From contig JAEWFA010000042.1 in assembly GCA_023389055.1 (NCBI GenBank), positions 1 to 30,151 of the forward strand: a stretch of DNA of 30,151 bases. The letters are read 5' to 3'. The position numbers and the translations under genes were made by a program. A model generated the notes under the pieces. The model did not search any database. It was not told the DNA's origin and worked only from the letters and a program-made list of their open reading frames with translations. Shown in pieces: positions 1-8,297 of this stretch (position 1 is its first letter; each line of letters begins with the position of its first letter). The DNA comes from Pseudomonadota bacterium (GTDB lineage: Bacteria; Pseudomonadota; Gammaproteobacteria; Burkholderiales; Burkholderiaceae_E).

Positions 1-620
1 CTCCCGAGCCGCCCCCGCGCAAACGCGCACCGCCGCCTGCGCGCGGGGAGCCGCGCTCAGCGCGCGCGCCGTCGCGCGCTGCGCCGCCGAAGGTGCAGGC
101 ACCGGTCGGCATCCCGGAACCGACGACGACGACGCAGGAACCACCCGCGGCAACAACCACTGTCCCATCCACCGAGCCGGCAGTGGCGGTTGCGGCAGCG
201 TCGGCCCCTGCCGCGGCAGCCGCTGCAGCGATGTCGACGCCCGCACCCGAAGGCACGCCGGATACACGAGGCGTTTCCGGCGCGCCGACGCCCGGAACGG
301 TCGCCGGCGCGGCGCCCGGCTCCGCGCCGCGGCGCACGGCTCCCCGGGTCGACGCGAGCTGGCGCGGCAACACGCCGCCGCCGTATCCGGGCGCTGCGCG
401 CCGCATGGGCGACGAGGGCGAAGTGCGACTGGACGTGCACGTCGGCGCCGACGGCCGCGTCATCGACGTGCGCCTGCGACAATCGAGCGGCTCGCCGCTG
501 CTCGATCGGACGGCGATCGATACCGTGAAGCGCTGGCGCTTCGACCCGGCGACCGTCGACGGCCAACCGGTCGCCGCGTGGTATCACGACTGGCGCTGGG
601 TATTCCGGCTCGAAGGTTAG
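1..620 (+). CDS. tonB: TonB family energy transducer, 3' part
   Basis: Carries proton-motive-force energy from ExbBD across the periplasm to TonB-dependent outer-membrane receptors. The frame is open from base 3 with no stop, so the N-terminal membrane anchor lies outside the window. What is visible is a Pro/Ala/Arg-rich periplasmic linker (to about base 340) and then a TonB C-terminal domain. That domain has the motifs PPPYPGAARR, EGEVRLDVHVGADGRV, SSGSPLLDRTAI and WRFDPATVDG, which are typical of the family. The stop is TAG at 618-620, and exbB follows after 15 bases with its own ribosome site. A GTG at 93 is an in-frame codon inside the linker, not the real start. A receptor that could use this system, btuB, lies about 6 kb away on the other strand. 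Confidence 0.93.
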   Translation, partial: PEPPPRKRAPPPARGEPRSARAPSRAAPPKVQAPVGIPEPTTTTQEPPAATTTVPSTEPAVAVAAASAPAAAAAAAMSTPAPEGTPDTRGVSGAPTPGTVAGAAPGSAPRRTAPRVDASWRGNTPPPYPGAARRMGDEGEVRLDVHVGADGRVIDVRLRQSSGSPLLDRTAIDTVKRWRFDPATVDGQPVAAWYHDWRWVFRLEG

Positions 621-635
621 TCAGAGGAAACGCGA

Positions 636-1373
636 ATGCAGGCACAGGAACTGGGGCTGATGCACTTCTGGCAGGCAGGCGATGCGATCACGCATTCGGT
701 CGCCTGGCTGCTGCTGGCGATGTCGATCGTCAGCTGGTACTTCATCCTGTCGAAGGCGTGGAGCACCTGGCGGATGCGGCGCGGTGCGCACGCCGCGCTC
801 GAGCAGTTCTGGAACGCGCGCACGATGGACGAGGCGCTGGCAACGCTCGAGAACGCCGACCGCGAGCGCGTGTTCGCGCCGCTGGCGCACAAGGCGCGCG
901 CGGCCGCGGCGATGCAACCGGACAACTCGCTCGCCGCGTCGATCGATCGCGACGAGCTCGTCACGCGCGCGCTGCGCGGCGAGATCACGCAGGTCTCCGC
1001 GCGCCTGGAGAGCGGCCTGGCGCTGCTCGCGTCGGTGGGAAGCACGGCGCCCTTCGTCGGGTTGTTCGGCACCGTCTGGGGCATCTACCACGCACTGCTG
1101 AGCATCGCGTCGAGCGGACAGGTGATGATCGATCGCGTGGCGGGCCCCGTGGGCGAGGCGTTGGTGATGACGGCGGCAGGGCTCGCGGTGGCGATTCCCG
1201 CCGTGCTCGCCTACAACGCCTTCGTGCGCGCCAATCGCGTGGTGCTCGCCGAGCTCGACGGCTTCGCGCACGACCTGCTCGCGCTCGTCACCACCGGCCA
1301 CAGGCTGCGCGAGCAGGACGATGCGCTGCGCAGCGGCCCCGCGCCGCTCACCGTCGGCCCGGTCGTGCGCTGA
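636..1373 (+). CDS. exbB: ExbB, proton channel subunit of the TonB complex (MotA/TolQ/ExbB family)
   Basis: Inner-membrane subunit that, with ExbD, turns proton flow into TonB motion. The protein is 245 aa. It has a first membrane helix near residues 17-37 (VAWLLLAMSIVSWYFIL), a cytoplasmic loop, and two more helices containing the family signatures GSTAPFVGLFGTVWGI and GEALVMTAAGLAVAIPAVLAYN. The ATG at 636 has a good ribosome site (AGAGGA, 623-628). It sits between tonB and exbD in the usual tonB-exbB-exbD order. The related TolQ is excluded by that context, because no tolR, tolA or pal genes are nearby. Confidence 0.95.
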   Translation: MQAQELGLMHFWQAGDAITHSVAWLLLAMSIVSWYFILSKAWSTWRMRRGAHAALEQFWNARTMDEALATLENADRERVFAPLAHKARAAAAMQPDNSLAASIDRDELVTRALRGEITQVSARLESGLALLASVGSTAPFVGLFGTVWGIYHALLSIASSGQVMIDRVAGPVGEALVMTAAGLAVAIPAVLAYNAFVRANRVVLAELDGFAHDLLALVTTGHRLREQDDALRSGPAPLTVGPVVR

Positions 1374-1403
1374 GCCGTCGAGACCCAACGAGGAGACGCG
1401 GCG

Positions 1404-1853
1404 ATGTCGTTCGGCGGATTCGACCCCGGCAGCCAGCCTCAGCCGATGGCGGAGATCAACACGACGCCGCTCGTCGACGTGATGCTCGTACTGCTCGTCG
1501 TGTTCATCATCACCGCGCCGCTGCTCACGCACGCGCTGCGCGTCGACCTGCCGGACGCCCAGGCGCCGGTGACGGCCGAGAAGCCCGAGACGATCCGCCT
1601 GGCGATCGATGCGGCGGGCGTGGTCCACTGGAACGACGAAGCGCTCGACGGCGTTGCCGCGCTCGATGCGCGGCTCGCGCAGGCCGCGGCGTCGAAGCCG
1701 CAGCCGGAGCTGCACCTGCGCGCCGAGCGATCGACGCGTTACGAGCGCATCGCGACGGTGATCTCCAGCGCGCAACGCGCCGGCATCGAGCGGATCGGTT
1801 TCGTCACCGATCCGCGCCCGTCGACGGCCGATGACGAGGGCCGGCGACGCTGA
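1404..1853 (+). CDS. exbD: ExbD, TonB-complex subunit (TolR/ExbD family)
   Basis: Single-pass inner-membrane partner of ExbB and TonB. The protein is 149 aa. The N-terminus reads MAEINTTPLVDVMLVLLVVF, and Asp25 sits at the start of the membrane helix, matching the essential Asp25 of E. coli ExbD. A periplasmic domain with the usual LRAERSTRYERI-type segment follows. The ATG at 1404 is preceded by GAGGAGA (1390-1396). The stop at 1851-1853 lies only 7 bases from the stop of the convergent TldE-like gene, so the two transcription units end tail to tail with no obvious hairpin terminator between them. Confidence 0.95.
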   Translation: MSFGGFDPGSQPQPMAEINTTPLVDVMLVLLVVFIITAPLLTHALRVDLPDAQAPVTAEKPETIRLAIDAAGVVHWNDEALDGVAALDARLAQAAASKPQPELHLRAERSTRYERIATVISSAQRAGIERIGFVTDPRPSTADDEGRRR

Positions 1854-1860
1854 GCGGTTC

Positions 1861-3195
1861 CTAGAGCGTGAAGCGCAGCGCGTCGACGAGCGCGGCCGGA
1901 GTCCGACTCCCCCCGGGCTCTCTCCCGTCCCAGGTCTCGACGGGAGGAATCGTTGCGACGCCCGAACCCAGTCCGAGCAGTCCCGCACCGAACAGCCGAT
2001 AGAGGCTGTCGTCGAAGCGCATCGGCTCGACCGGCGCTACGGCAACGCCGTTCTCCACCCACAGTGTCGCGAAACGGGTCATGCCGGTAACGCGGCACGC
2101 CTGTCGATCGGAGTAGTTCAGGTACCACAGGTTCGAAATCGCGATGCCGGTGCCCAGCGCATCGAGCAGCCCGACATCGTCGAGGCGCCCCGGGGCGACG
2201 CACGGCGCGTGCGGGCGCTCGTCGTCGTCGGCGCCGTTGCCGCGGACGCCGAACTCGACGGCGCTGCGCGGCGACACCAGGCGCTGCGCCGGTCGTCCCC
2301 GCTCGACGAGCACGCTGCGAGCAGGCCGAACGAAGCCTTCGGACTGGAAGCGCGGTACGTCGAGCGCATCGAGGTCGTCGACGATTTCGAAAGCCGGATC
2401 GAAGCGCGCGTCGCCGCGTTGCGCGCGGGCGAGCGGCGACTGCCCGCTGCGAAAAGCCCGCTCGGAGAAACCGCCCCAGCCGAGCAGCGCGACGAGATCG
2501 GCGAGCGCTGCCGGAGCGAGCAGTGCGCGATAGGCTCCCGGCTCGATGCGCCGGGCCGGGCGCTGCAGGATGCGCGCCTGCTCCTTGGTCGCATCGATCG
2601 CCGCGCGCAGCGCCTGGGCGTCCCATCGCGGCGCGCTCCACGTGCGCTTCGCGGCCGTTGCCTCGGGACAGTGGATCGAGAAGTCGAAGCTCGCCGAGGT
2701 CGTTTCGTGGAAGTGTCGATGGCCGAGATTGCTCGCCAGCGCGCGCATGACGATGCCACCCGCGAAAAGACCCACCAGGTCGGCGCCTGCGCCGGCCTGG
2801 ACGATGGCATCGACGACCTCTGCGGGCGCAGGCGCAGGCTCGCTCGCGATGCGCTCGCTGCGTCCCGGTTCCGGTTGGAAGTACGCGAACGGATCGACGG
2901 GCAGTGCTTCGACGGCTTCGCGCAACGCGGTGAGCGCCTCGTGCACGCGCTTCGCCGCGCCGCGCGGCGAAGCGAGCGTGCAACGCATCCGCGCCTGGCG
3001 CCCGGCGCGGAACAACTTCAGCGAAAGCTCCACGCGCTGCACGGTTCCCGCCTGGCGCACGCGTGCGCGGTTCACGCGCAGGTAGTCGCTGCGCTCGCCG
3101 CGCAGGTACGCGAATGCCGCCTCGCCGGAACGCGCGTGCCGTCCGACGGCGGCGGCCACCGCATCGAACAGCTCCGCGAAGTCCGCGTGGATCAT
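1861..3195 (-). CDS. TldE/PmbA-like subunit (TldD/PmbA family, non-catalytic partner)
   Basis: A 444-aa member of the TldD/PmbA (peptidase U62) family, close in length to E. coli TldE (about 450 aa). In the characterised pair, TldE lacks the metal site and forms a heterodimer with TldD that cuts unfolded peptides, matures microcin B17 and degrades CcdA. No HExxxH is present here, which fits the TldE role. Family-like segments are VGLFAGGIVMRALASNLGHR in the middle and DALGTGIAISNLWYLNYSDR near the C-terminus. The start is the ATG at 3195, 28 bases after the TldD-like stop; a longer reading to 3279 would overlap that stop and is unlikely. The sequence seems diverged from housekeeping PmbA, and I infer it is dedicated to the neighbouring TldD-like protein. 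The substrate is unknown. Confidence 0.8.
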   Translation of the reverse strand: MIHADFAELFDAVAAAVGRHARSGEAAFAYLRGERSDYLRVNRARVRQAGTVQRVELSLKLFRAGRQARMRCTLASPRGAAKRVHEALTALREAVEALPVDPFAYFQPEPGRSERIASEPAPAPAEVVDAIVQAGAGADLVGLFAGGIVMRALASNLGHRHFHETTSASFDFSIHCPEATAAKRTWSAPRWDAQALRAAIDATKEQARILQRPARRIEPGAYRALLAPAALADLVALLGWGGFSERAFRSGQSPLARAQRGDARFDPAFEIVDDLDALDVPRFQSEGFVRPARSVLVERGRPAQRLVSPRSAVEFGVRGNGADDDERPHAPCVAPGRLDDVGLLDALGTGIAISNLWYLNYSDRQACRVTGMTRFATLWVENGVAVAPVEPMRFDDSLYRLFGAGLLGLGSGVATIPPVETWDGREPGGSRTPAALVDALRFTL

Positions 3196-3223
3196 GGCTC
3201 GCCCATCGCTCGCTTCTCGCGGT

Positions 3224-4711
3224 TCAATCCTCGCCGCCGAACACGTCGACGTCGCGGAACAGGCACGCGGGCGATGCATGGCCGACGCCGATGATCTGGC
3301 CGGGCTCGCCCTTGCCGCAGAACGGCGTGCCGAGAACCTGCACCGTCTCGCGACCGCCGACGGCCGCCAGACTGCGCCAGAACGTCGCCGAGACCCCGCG
3401 ATAATTCGGATTTCGCACGACTCGCGTCAGGCGCCCGTTCTCGATCAGCCTTCCCCACTCGCAGCCGAACTGGAACTTGTTGCGCGCGTCGTCGATCGAC
3501 CACGACGCGTTGGTGCGCATCCAGATCCCGCGCTCGGTGGAGGCGATCATCGCCGCGACGCTCGCATCGCCCGGCTCGACGTTCAGGTTCGACATCCGGT
3601 CGATCGGCGCGCGATGCCAGCCGCTGGCGCGCGCGCTCGCCGCACCTTGCACGGCGAAACCGAGCGCGCGGGCACGCGCGCGCGACAACGACCCGCCCAG
3701 CGCGCGTCGCAGGATCCCGTTCTCGATCAGCAGCACGCGACGTGCAGCCTCGCCGTCGTCGTCGGCGGCGTAGCTCGCGAACTGCCCGACGACGTGCGGA
3801 TCGAAGCTCACGTTCAGCAGCGGCGAGCCGTACCGGTAGCTGCCGAACATTTCGGGGGTGACGAAGCTCGTTCCCGCGAAGTTGCGCTCGTCGCCCAGGA
3901 TGCGGTCGAGTTCGAGCGGATGGCCGATCGACTCGTGGATCTGCAGCATCATCTGGTCGGGCGACAGCAGCAGGTCGCGCACGCCGCCCGGGCAATTGGG
4001 GGCATGCAGCAGTTCGAGTGCTTCGTCGGCGACCTGCGCGCCGCCGCCGATCAACCCCGAGGCGCGCAGCGCCTCGAGGCCACCCTGGCGGCAGAAGCCG
4101 TTGTACTGGCCGGCGAGCGTTCGCGTCTGTGCGCGTCCTTCGTGCAGCGCGGTCGCCTCGAGGTTGGGAACGACACGGCGCATCGTCTGCTCCGACACCG
4201 GCTGGCCGTCGATCCACAGGCGCTGCGAAACCACGCTGGCGTCGAGCGTGGCCGCCCAATGCACGATCCGCGCGTCGCGCCGCATCGCTGCGGCTTCGTC
4301 GTGCAGCAGTGCGACCAGAACGTCGCGCGGCGCGAGCGGCTCCTCGTCGGGACTCTCGTAGCGCAGCGGGCGTGCGCCCGCGTCGGCGTCGCAGAGCTGC
4401 GCGCCGTCGGCGAGGGACAGGCCCCTGGCCTTCGCCGCACGCGCCCATTGCGCGGCGCGCGCTGCCGCTTCGCGCAGCCCCCGCGCCGACAGATCGGCGG
4501 TGGCGCAGTAACCCGACTCGCCGTCGACGTGAACGGTGACCATCGCCCCCCGATCGACGGCGAGCGTCGGCGGTTGCAGCACGCCGCGCACGACGGCGAG
4601 CGACTCGCTGCTCGCATCGACGATGCGCAACGAGATGCGTGCGCCGGCCTGCGGCGCACGCGGAAACGCGATCCGGTCGGTCGTGGAAGAAACGCTCAGC
4701 TTTCGAGCCAA
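3224..4711 (-). CDS. TldD-like metalloprotease (TldD/PmbA family)
   Basis: Catalytic member of a TldD/TldE-type protease pair, 495 aa (E. coli TldD 481 aa). The zinc motif HESIGH lies at residues 259-264 (HExxxH), and the late Cys in TPFCGKG is at about residue 465, matching the metal site of TldD. The N-terminus has the family pattern around GARISLRIVDASSES. No ATG lies close to the expected start. The best candidate is TTG at 4711, which overlaps the 3' end of the ParA-like gene by 16 bases and suggests translational coupling; the exact start is uncertain. The frame stays open to 5689, but that extension is antisense to nothing useful and runs under the ParA gene, so I reject it. It is followed after 28 bases by the TldE-like gene. 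The family is confident; the substrate is unknown. Confidence 0.85.
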   Translation of the reverse strand: MARKLSVSSTTDRIAFPRAPQAGARISLRIVDASSESLAVVRGVLQPPTLAVDRGAMVTVHVDGESGYCATADLSARGLREAAARAAQWARAAKARGLSLADGAQLCDADAGARPLRYESPDEEPLAPRDVLVALLHDEAAAMRRDARIVHWAATLDASVVSQRLWIDGQPVSEQTMRRVVPNLEATALHEGRAQTRTLAGQYNGFCRQGGLEALRASGLIGGGAQVADEALELLHAPNCPGGVRDLLLSPDQMMLQIHESIGHPLELDRILGDERNFAGTSFVTPEMFGSYRYGSPLLNVSFDPHVVGQFASYAADDDGEAARRVLLIENGILRRALGGSLSRARARALGFAVQGAASARASGWHRAPIDRMSNLNVEPGDASVAAMIASTERGIWMRTNASWSIDDARNKFQFGCEWGRLIENGRLTRVVRNPNYRGVSATFWRSLAAVGGRETVQVLGTPFCGKGEPGQIIGVGHASPACLFRDVDVFGGED

Positions 4712-5319
4712 TGCAGCAACGGCTCCCAGGTGGCGCGATCGCGCTCGACGCGCTGCGGCGGGACGTCGAACAGCGTCAACCCGTGCGCGGCCAGATGCAC
4801 GTAGTTCTGCGTGTCGCGAAGATACCCCGAGACCGGCAGGCCGAGCCCGGCGACGAAACGCGCGAGCTGGTCGGCCGCGCGCGTGCGCGGATCGACGCGC
4901 ATCCCGACCAGGCTCACCGTCTGCTCGAAGCGACGCGTCTTCGGGAAGCCCGCGCGAAGGTCGGCGAGAAAGCGGCTGGTCGCCAGTGCGTCGAACATCG
5001 AAGGCTGCAGCGGAACGACGATCCGATCGGCGACACGAACGACTTCGGCAAGCCGTCGACCGTCGAGCTGCGCCGGCGTGTCGAGCACGACGTGCGTGAT
5101 CCCGCGCGGAGGACGCGCAATTCCGCCGTCGATCTCCCAGGTGCCTATCGATGCCGCCTGCGCGGGGCGCAGCCCCAGCCAATGACGCGCGGACTGCTGG
5201 GCATCGAAGTCGCCGAGCATCGTCGGGCGCGCGTTCGACGCGAAATAGCCGGCGAGGTTCGTGGCGAGCGTCGTCTTTCCGACGCCTCCCTTCGGGTTGA
5301 CGACGGCAACGACGGGCAT
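4696..5319 (-). CDS. ParA/MinD-family ATPase, solo (no ParB nearby)
   Basis: A 207-aa deviant-Walker ATPase. The Walker A motif NPKGGVGKTTLATNLA is at residues 8-23 with the two lysines typical of ParA. The DxD region is FDAQQSARHW and the Walker B-like stretch is VVLDTPAQLDG. Such ATPases position DNA, plasmids or protein clusters by cycling on membranes or nucleoid DNA. No ParB, MinE or centromere-like repeat is visible. The ATG at 5319 has a strong ribosome site (AGGAGG, 5328-5333 on this strand), 65 bases after the btuF stop. Its 3' end overlaps the TldD-like start, so the ATPase and protease are probably co-translated. The short form resembles orphan VirC1/ParA-like proteins; its cargo is unknown. 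Confidence 0.88.
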   Translation of the reverse strand: MPVVAVVNPKGGVGKTTLATNLAGYFASNARPTMLGDFDAQQSARHWLGLRPAQAASIGTWEIDGGIARPPRGITHVVLDTPAQLDGRRLAEVVRVADRIVVPLQPSMFDALATSRFLADLRAGFPKTRRFEQTVSLVGMRVDPRTRAADQLARFVAGLGLPVSGYLRDTQNYVHLAAHGLTLFDVPPQRVERDRATWEPLLHWLES

Positions 5320-5384
5320 GCGTGAAGCCTCCTGGGCGTGTTTTTCGTACGGCGCTTCGAGCGCCCGGGCGATGGTAGCAAACG

Positions 5385-6314
5385 CTATCGGGGCAACGAC
5401 CGGCGCACGGAATCGATCTTGACGCACAGGCGCTCGAGCGCGCCGAGCGAACGCGGGCCCGGCCGCTCGAAGGTCGACGCATCGAAGGCGGCGAAATGCG
5501 CCGGTCCCTGCGGAGCAAGCAGGCCGTACCCGATCCAGCGCTGCGCCGACGGTGAAGGGTCGGTCGCGACGATGAGGTCGGGGCGTCGCGCAAGCACCGC
5601 TTCGGCATCCGGTTGCGGTGCCGCGACGCCGACGTCGCCGAACACGTTGACGCCGCCGCAACTGCGAACCGCATCGCCGATCGGACCAACGTCGGAGACG
5701 GTGATCAGCGGCGACGACCAGACCTGCACGAACACGCGCACCGGGCGAAGCTGCGCATAGCGCGCGCGAATCGACGCGAGCCGCGCGGCGAATGCGTCGG
5801 CCGCGGCGACGCCCACCGAAGGACCGGGCGCGACGAGCGCGAAGCGTCGCAGCGTCGAGGCAACGTCGTCGAGCGTGCGCGGCTCCGAAACGAAAACCGC
5901 GATGCCGAGCGATGCGAGTCGCTCGAGTTGCGCGGGCGACACGCCCGGGCCCCATGCGACGACGAGGTCGGGCCGGAGTGCGAGCAGCGCCTCGACGTCG
6001 GGCTGCGGAAACGACGACAGCTTCGGCAACGCTCGGGCCGCAGCGGGCTCGTCGCTGTTGCGGTCGACCGCGACGACGCGCGCGCCGGCGCCCACCGCGA
6101 ACAGCAGTTCGGTAGCGTGCGGCGCGAGCGAGACGATCCGCTTCGGCGAATGCGCGAGGACGACCGTGCGCCCGAGATCGTCGACGAGGTTGACGGAAGG
6201 GGAAGGGGGCGCGCTCCCGTGGCCCTGTCCTTGGGCAGACAGGGGCAGCGCTGCGGCGAACGCAACGAACGCCGCGGCGAGCGCGGCGACGAGCGACGCG
6301 GCGGATACGCGCAT
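5385..6314 (-). CDS. btuF: Periplasmic vitamin B12-binding protein (BtuF-like)
   Basis: Substrate-binding protein of a cobalamin ABC importer, 309 aa from the ATG at 6314. Residues 1-27 form a signal peptide ending near LPLSAQG; there is no clear lipobox. The BtuF/FhuD-type fold is shown by PKRIVSLAPHATELLFAVGAG, PDVEALLALRPDLVVAW and, in the second lobe, PDAEAVLARRPDLIVATDP. The start overlaps the btuB stop as TGATG, a tight coupling that supports a B12 role rather than haem or siderophore binding. A GTG at 6317 is a possible alternative one codon earlier. The permease and ATPase genes (btuC, btuD) are not in the window, so the importer must be completed elsewhere or the protein works with another permease. 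Confidence 0.88.
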   Translation of the reverse strand: MRVSAASLVAALAAAFVAFAAALPLSAQGQGHGSAPPSPSVNLVDDLGRTVVLAHSPKRIVSLAPHATELLFAVGAGARVVAVDRNSDEPAAARALPKLSSFPQPDVEALLALRPDLVVAWGPGVSPAQLERLASLGIAVFVSEPRTLDDVASTLRRFALVAPGPSVGVAAADAFAARLASIRARYAQLRPVRVFVQVWSSPLITVSDVGPIGDAVRSCGGVNVFGDVGVAAPQPDAEAVLARRPDLIVATDPSPSAQRWIGYGLLAPQGPAHFAAFDASTFERPGPRSLGALERLCVKIDSVRRSLPR

Positions 6315-8212
6315 CACCGCATCGCGTAGCGCAATTCGACGAACAACGAGCGCGGCGGCGAGCGATAGCCGGCAATCGTCTCGAAGTCGCGATCGAAGGC
6401 GTTCGACAGCCGGCCGAACACCTCCCAGTCACGGGCGATCGCGTATCCGGCCCACAGGTCGACGAACGCGTAGCCGCCCATGCGCGCGCCCTGCGTGTCG
6501 AGGCGCCGGGATTGCGCGATCGCCTGGACGCCGACGCGCCAGCCGGTCTCGTGACGCTCGATGCCGATCGACCCGTAGCGCGGCGCGCGGCGCGACAGCG
6601 GCGAGACCTCGACGAGGCCGGCGACGGGGTCCACGCGCTCGCCTTCGGTGTGCTGCACAGTTGCGCTCGCGCGCAATGCCCAGCGTCCGATCGGATGCCG
6701 GGCGTCGAGCGTGAGCCCGCGCACGCGCGCGGTCGCGAGGTTGCGCGGCGTGAACGCGGAATCGAGCTCGATCGCGTCCTCGATGCGACTGGCGAAGGCG
6801 GTCGCGCGCAGCAGCGTCGAACCTGCGTGGTATTCGAGCGCCGCGTCGAATCCGCGCGACTTCTCCGGGCGCAGCATCGAATTGCCGAAAGGCGGCAGGT
6901 AGTACAGGTCGTCGAAGGTGGGCGCGCGAAAGGCCGTCCCGTAGCTCGCGCGAACGAGCCAGCGCGGGTCGAAGCGCCACCCCCAGGCGAGCGCGCCGGT
7001 GGTGTCCGAGCCGACCGTTCCGATCCGGTCGCGTCGCACGCTCGCGCGCACCGTATGCTCGCCCCATTGACGCTCGTAGCCGCCGAATGCCGAGTTCGTC
7101 GTCCGGCTCTCGTGCGCGTAGATCGGAAAACCGCCGCCGGTGACACCCTCCCCGTCGATGCGCTCCTCGAGTCGCTCGACGCCGAATCGCAGCTGCCCCG
7201 CCCAGGCATCGACCTGGTTGTCCCAAGCGATCGTGCGCGAGTCGGTGCGCGGCGCGAAGCGGAACGCCGGCAGCTCGTAATCGATCGACGTGTTGCCCAC
7301 GCGCAGTTCGCTGCGCCAAGCCTGTGTCAGCCGCGCGCGCGCGAACGCGGTGATCGCGCTCGTGCGGAAGTCCTGAACCGACTGCGCATCGCTCGGACAG
7401 GACCAGTCCGCGCAGGCGAAGTCGATCTCGGCGCGCCCCCGATTGAACATCAGGTTCGCGCCGAGCTCCCAGCCTTCGGAGACCCGGTGCGACAGCGATG
7501 CGGACAGCGAACGCTGCCGGTGGCCGTCGCGGTCGGGCCGGAAGTCGGGATTCGACGGGCGCGTCGCGCTGAATCCCGAACTGCGTTCGGCGCTCGTCGC
7601 CAGCGAGAAGCGCGTTCCCGACTGCGCCGCGCTGAAGCCGGCCTGCGCGCGCGCCGTGCCCAGCGAGCCCGCGCCCACCGAAGCGTAGGGCCGGAATCCG
7701 TCCGCCTGCCCCCGGCGCGTGAATACCTGGATGACACCCCCGATCGCACCCGAACCGTACAGCGACGACATCGGACCGCGCACGATTTCGATGCGCTCGA
7801 TCGCTTCGAGCGGCAGGTATTCGGGCATGCCGCTGCCGCTCAACGGGTTCTCGATGCGAACGCCGTCGACGAGGATCAATGTCTGCGAGGTCTTCGTTCC
7901 GCGCAGGAACAGGCCCGAGTTGGTGCCGGTACCCCCGCTCTGCGAGACCTCCACACCGCCGGCGCTGCGCAACAGATCGGGCAACGAAGCAGCGCCAGCG
8001 TCGCGGATCGCCTGCGAGTCGATGACGACGACGTCGGCGAGCGCCCGGTCGATCGTCGTCTCGCTGCGCGTGGCGGTGACGACGACCGACTCGAGCGCGG
8101 CGTCCGACTGCGCGCGCGTGGCGTGTGGAAGGAAGGCGAAGGACGAAAGGAAGGCGAACGAAACGACGGCGAGCGCTCGCGATGGCGCCGCAGGACGAGA
8201 AAGGAACGACAT
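6314..8212 (-). CDS. btuB: TonB-dependent vitamin B12 receptor
   Basis: Outer-membrane beta-barrel that imports cobalamin using TonB-ExbBD energy. The protein is 632 aa. The signal peptide is residues 1-34 (cleavage near ATRA/QSD) and a TonB box lies at 41-48 (ESVVVTAT). The plug domain follows, with LPDLLRSAGGVEVSQSGG, LFLRGTKTSQTLILVDGVRI and IERIEIVRGPMSSLYGSGAIGG split across about residues 75-160; the rest is barrel. The B12 assignment rests on the cobalamin riboswitch in its leader and on btuF overlapping its stop. A GGAG lies about 12 bases before the ATG. Oddly, it ends in Ala-Met-Arg rather than the C-terminal aromatic residue usual for barrel insertion. Confidence 0.93.
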   Translation of the reverse strand: MSFLSRPAAPSRALAVVSFAFLSSFAFLPHATRAQSDAALESVVVTATRSETTIDRALADVVVIDSQAIRDAGAASLPDLLRSAGGVEVSQSGGTGTNSGLFLRGTKTSQTLILVDGVRIENPLSGSGMPEYLPLEAIERIEIVRGPMSSLYGSGAIGGVIQVFTRRGQADGFRPYASVGAGSLGTARAQAGFSAAQSGTRFSLATSAERSSGFSATRPSNPDFRPDRDGHRQRSLSASLSHRVSEGWELGANLMFNRGRAEIDFACADWSCPSDAQSVQDFRTSAITAFARARLTQAWRSELRVGNTSIDYELPAFRFAPRTDSRTIAWDNQVDAWAGQLRFGVERLEERIDGEGVTGGGFPIYAHESRTTNSAFGGYERQWGEHTVRASVRRDRIGTVGSDTTGALAWGWRFDPRWLVRASYGTAFRAPTFDDLYYLPPFGNSMLRPEKSRGFDAALEYHAGSTLLRATAFASRIEDAIELDSAFTPRNLATARVRGLTLDARHPIGRWALRASATVQHTEGERVDPVAGLVEVSPLSRRAPRYGSIGIERHETGWRVGVQAIAQSRRLDTQGARMGGYAFVDLWAGYAIARDWEVFGRLSNAFDRDFETIAGYRSPPRSLFVELRYAMR

Positions 8213-8297
8213 GGAAGGAGAGCTCCGGATGCGCCTCGCCCACCGCGAGAAACGCGTTCGTCAGCGACCGGATCTCGACGGACCGGCCGGCCCTTTC

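Noticed and set aside
621..1988. Minus-strand frames opposite exbB and exbD
   Set aside because: They are Arg/His-rich mirror frames of well-recognised genes.
5345..5375. Hairpin GGCGCT-CGA-AGCGCC between btuF and the parA-like gene as a terminator
   Set aside because: No T-run follows on the transcribed strand, so it is not evidence that the btuBF transcript ends there.
3196..5384. Possible peptide precursor gene for the TldD/TldE pair
   Set aside because: The gaps are 28 and 65 bases and contain no start codon with a ribosome site leading to a plausible short peptide.
4712..5689. Long N-terminal extension of the TldD-like frame (821-residue form)
   Set aside because: The extra part is Arg/Ala-rich, lies across the parA and btuF genes in another frame and has no family match; the protein begins normally near 4711.
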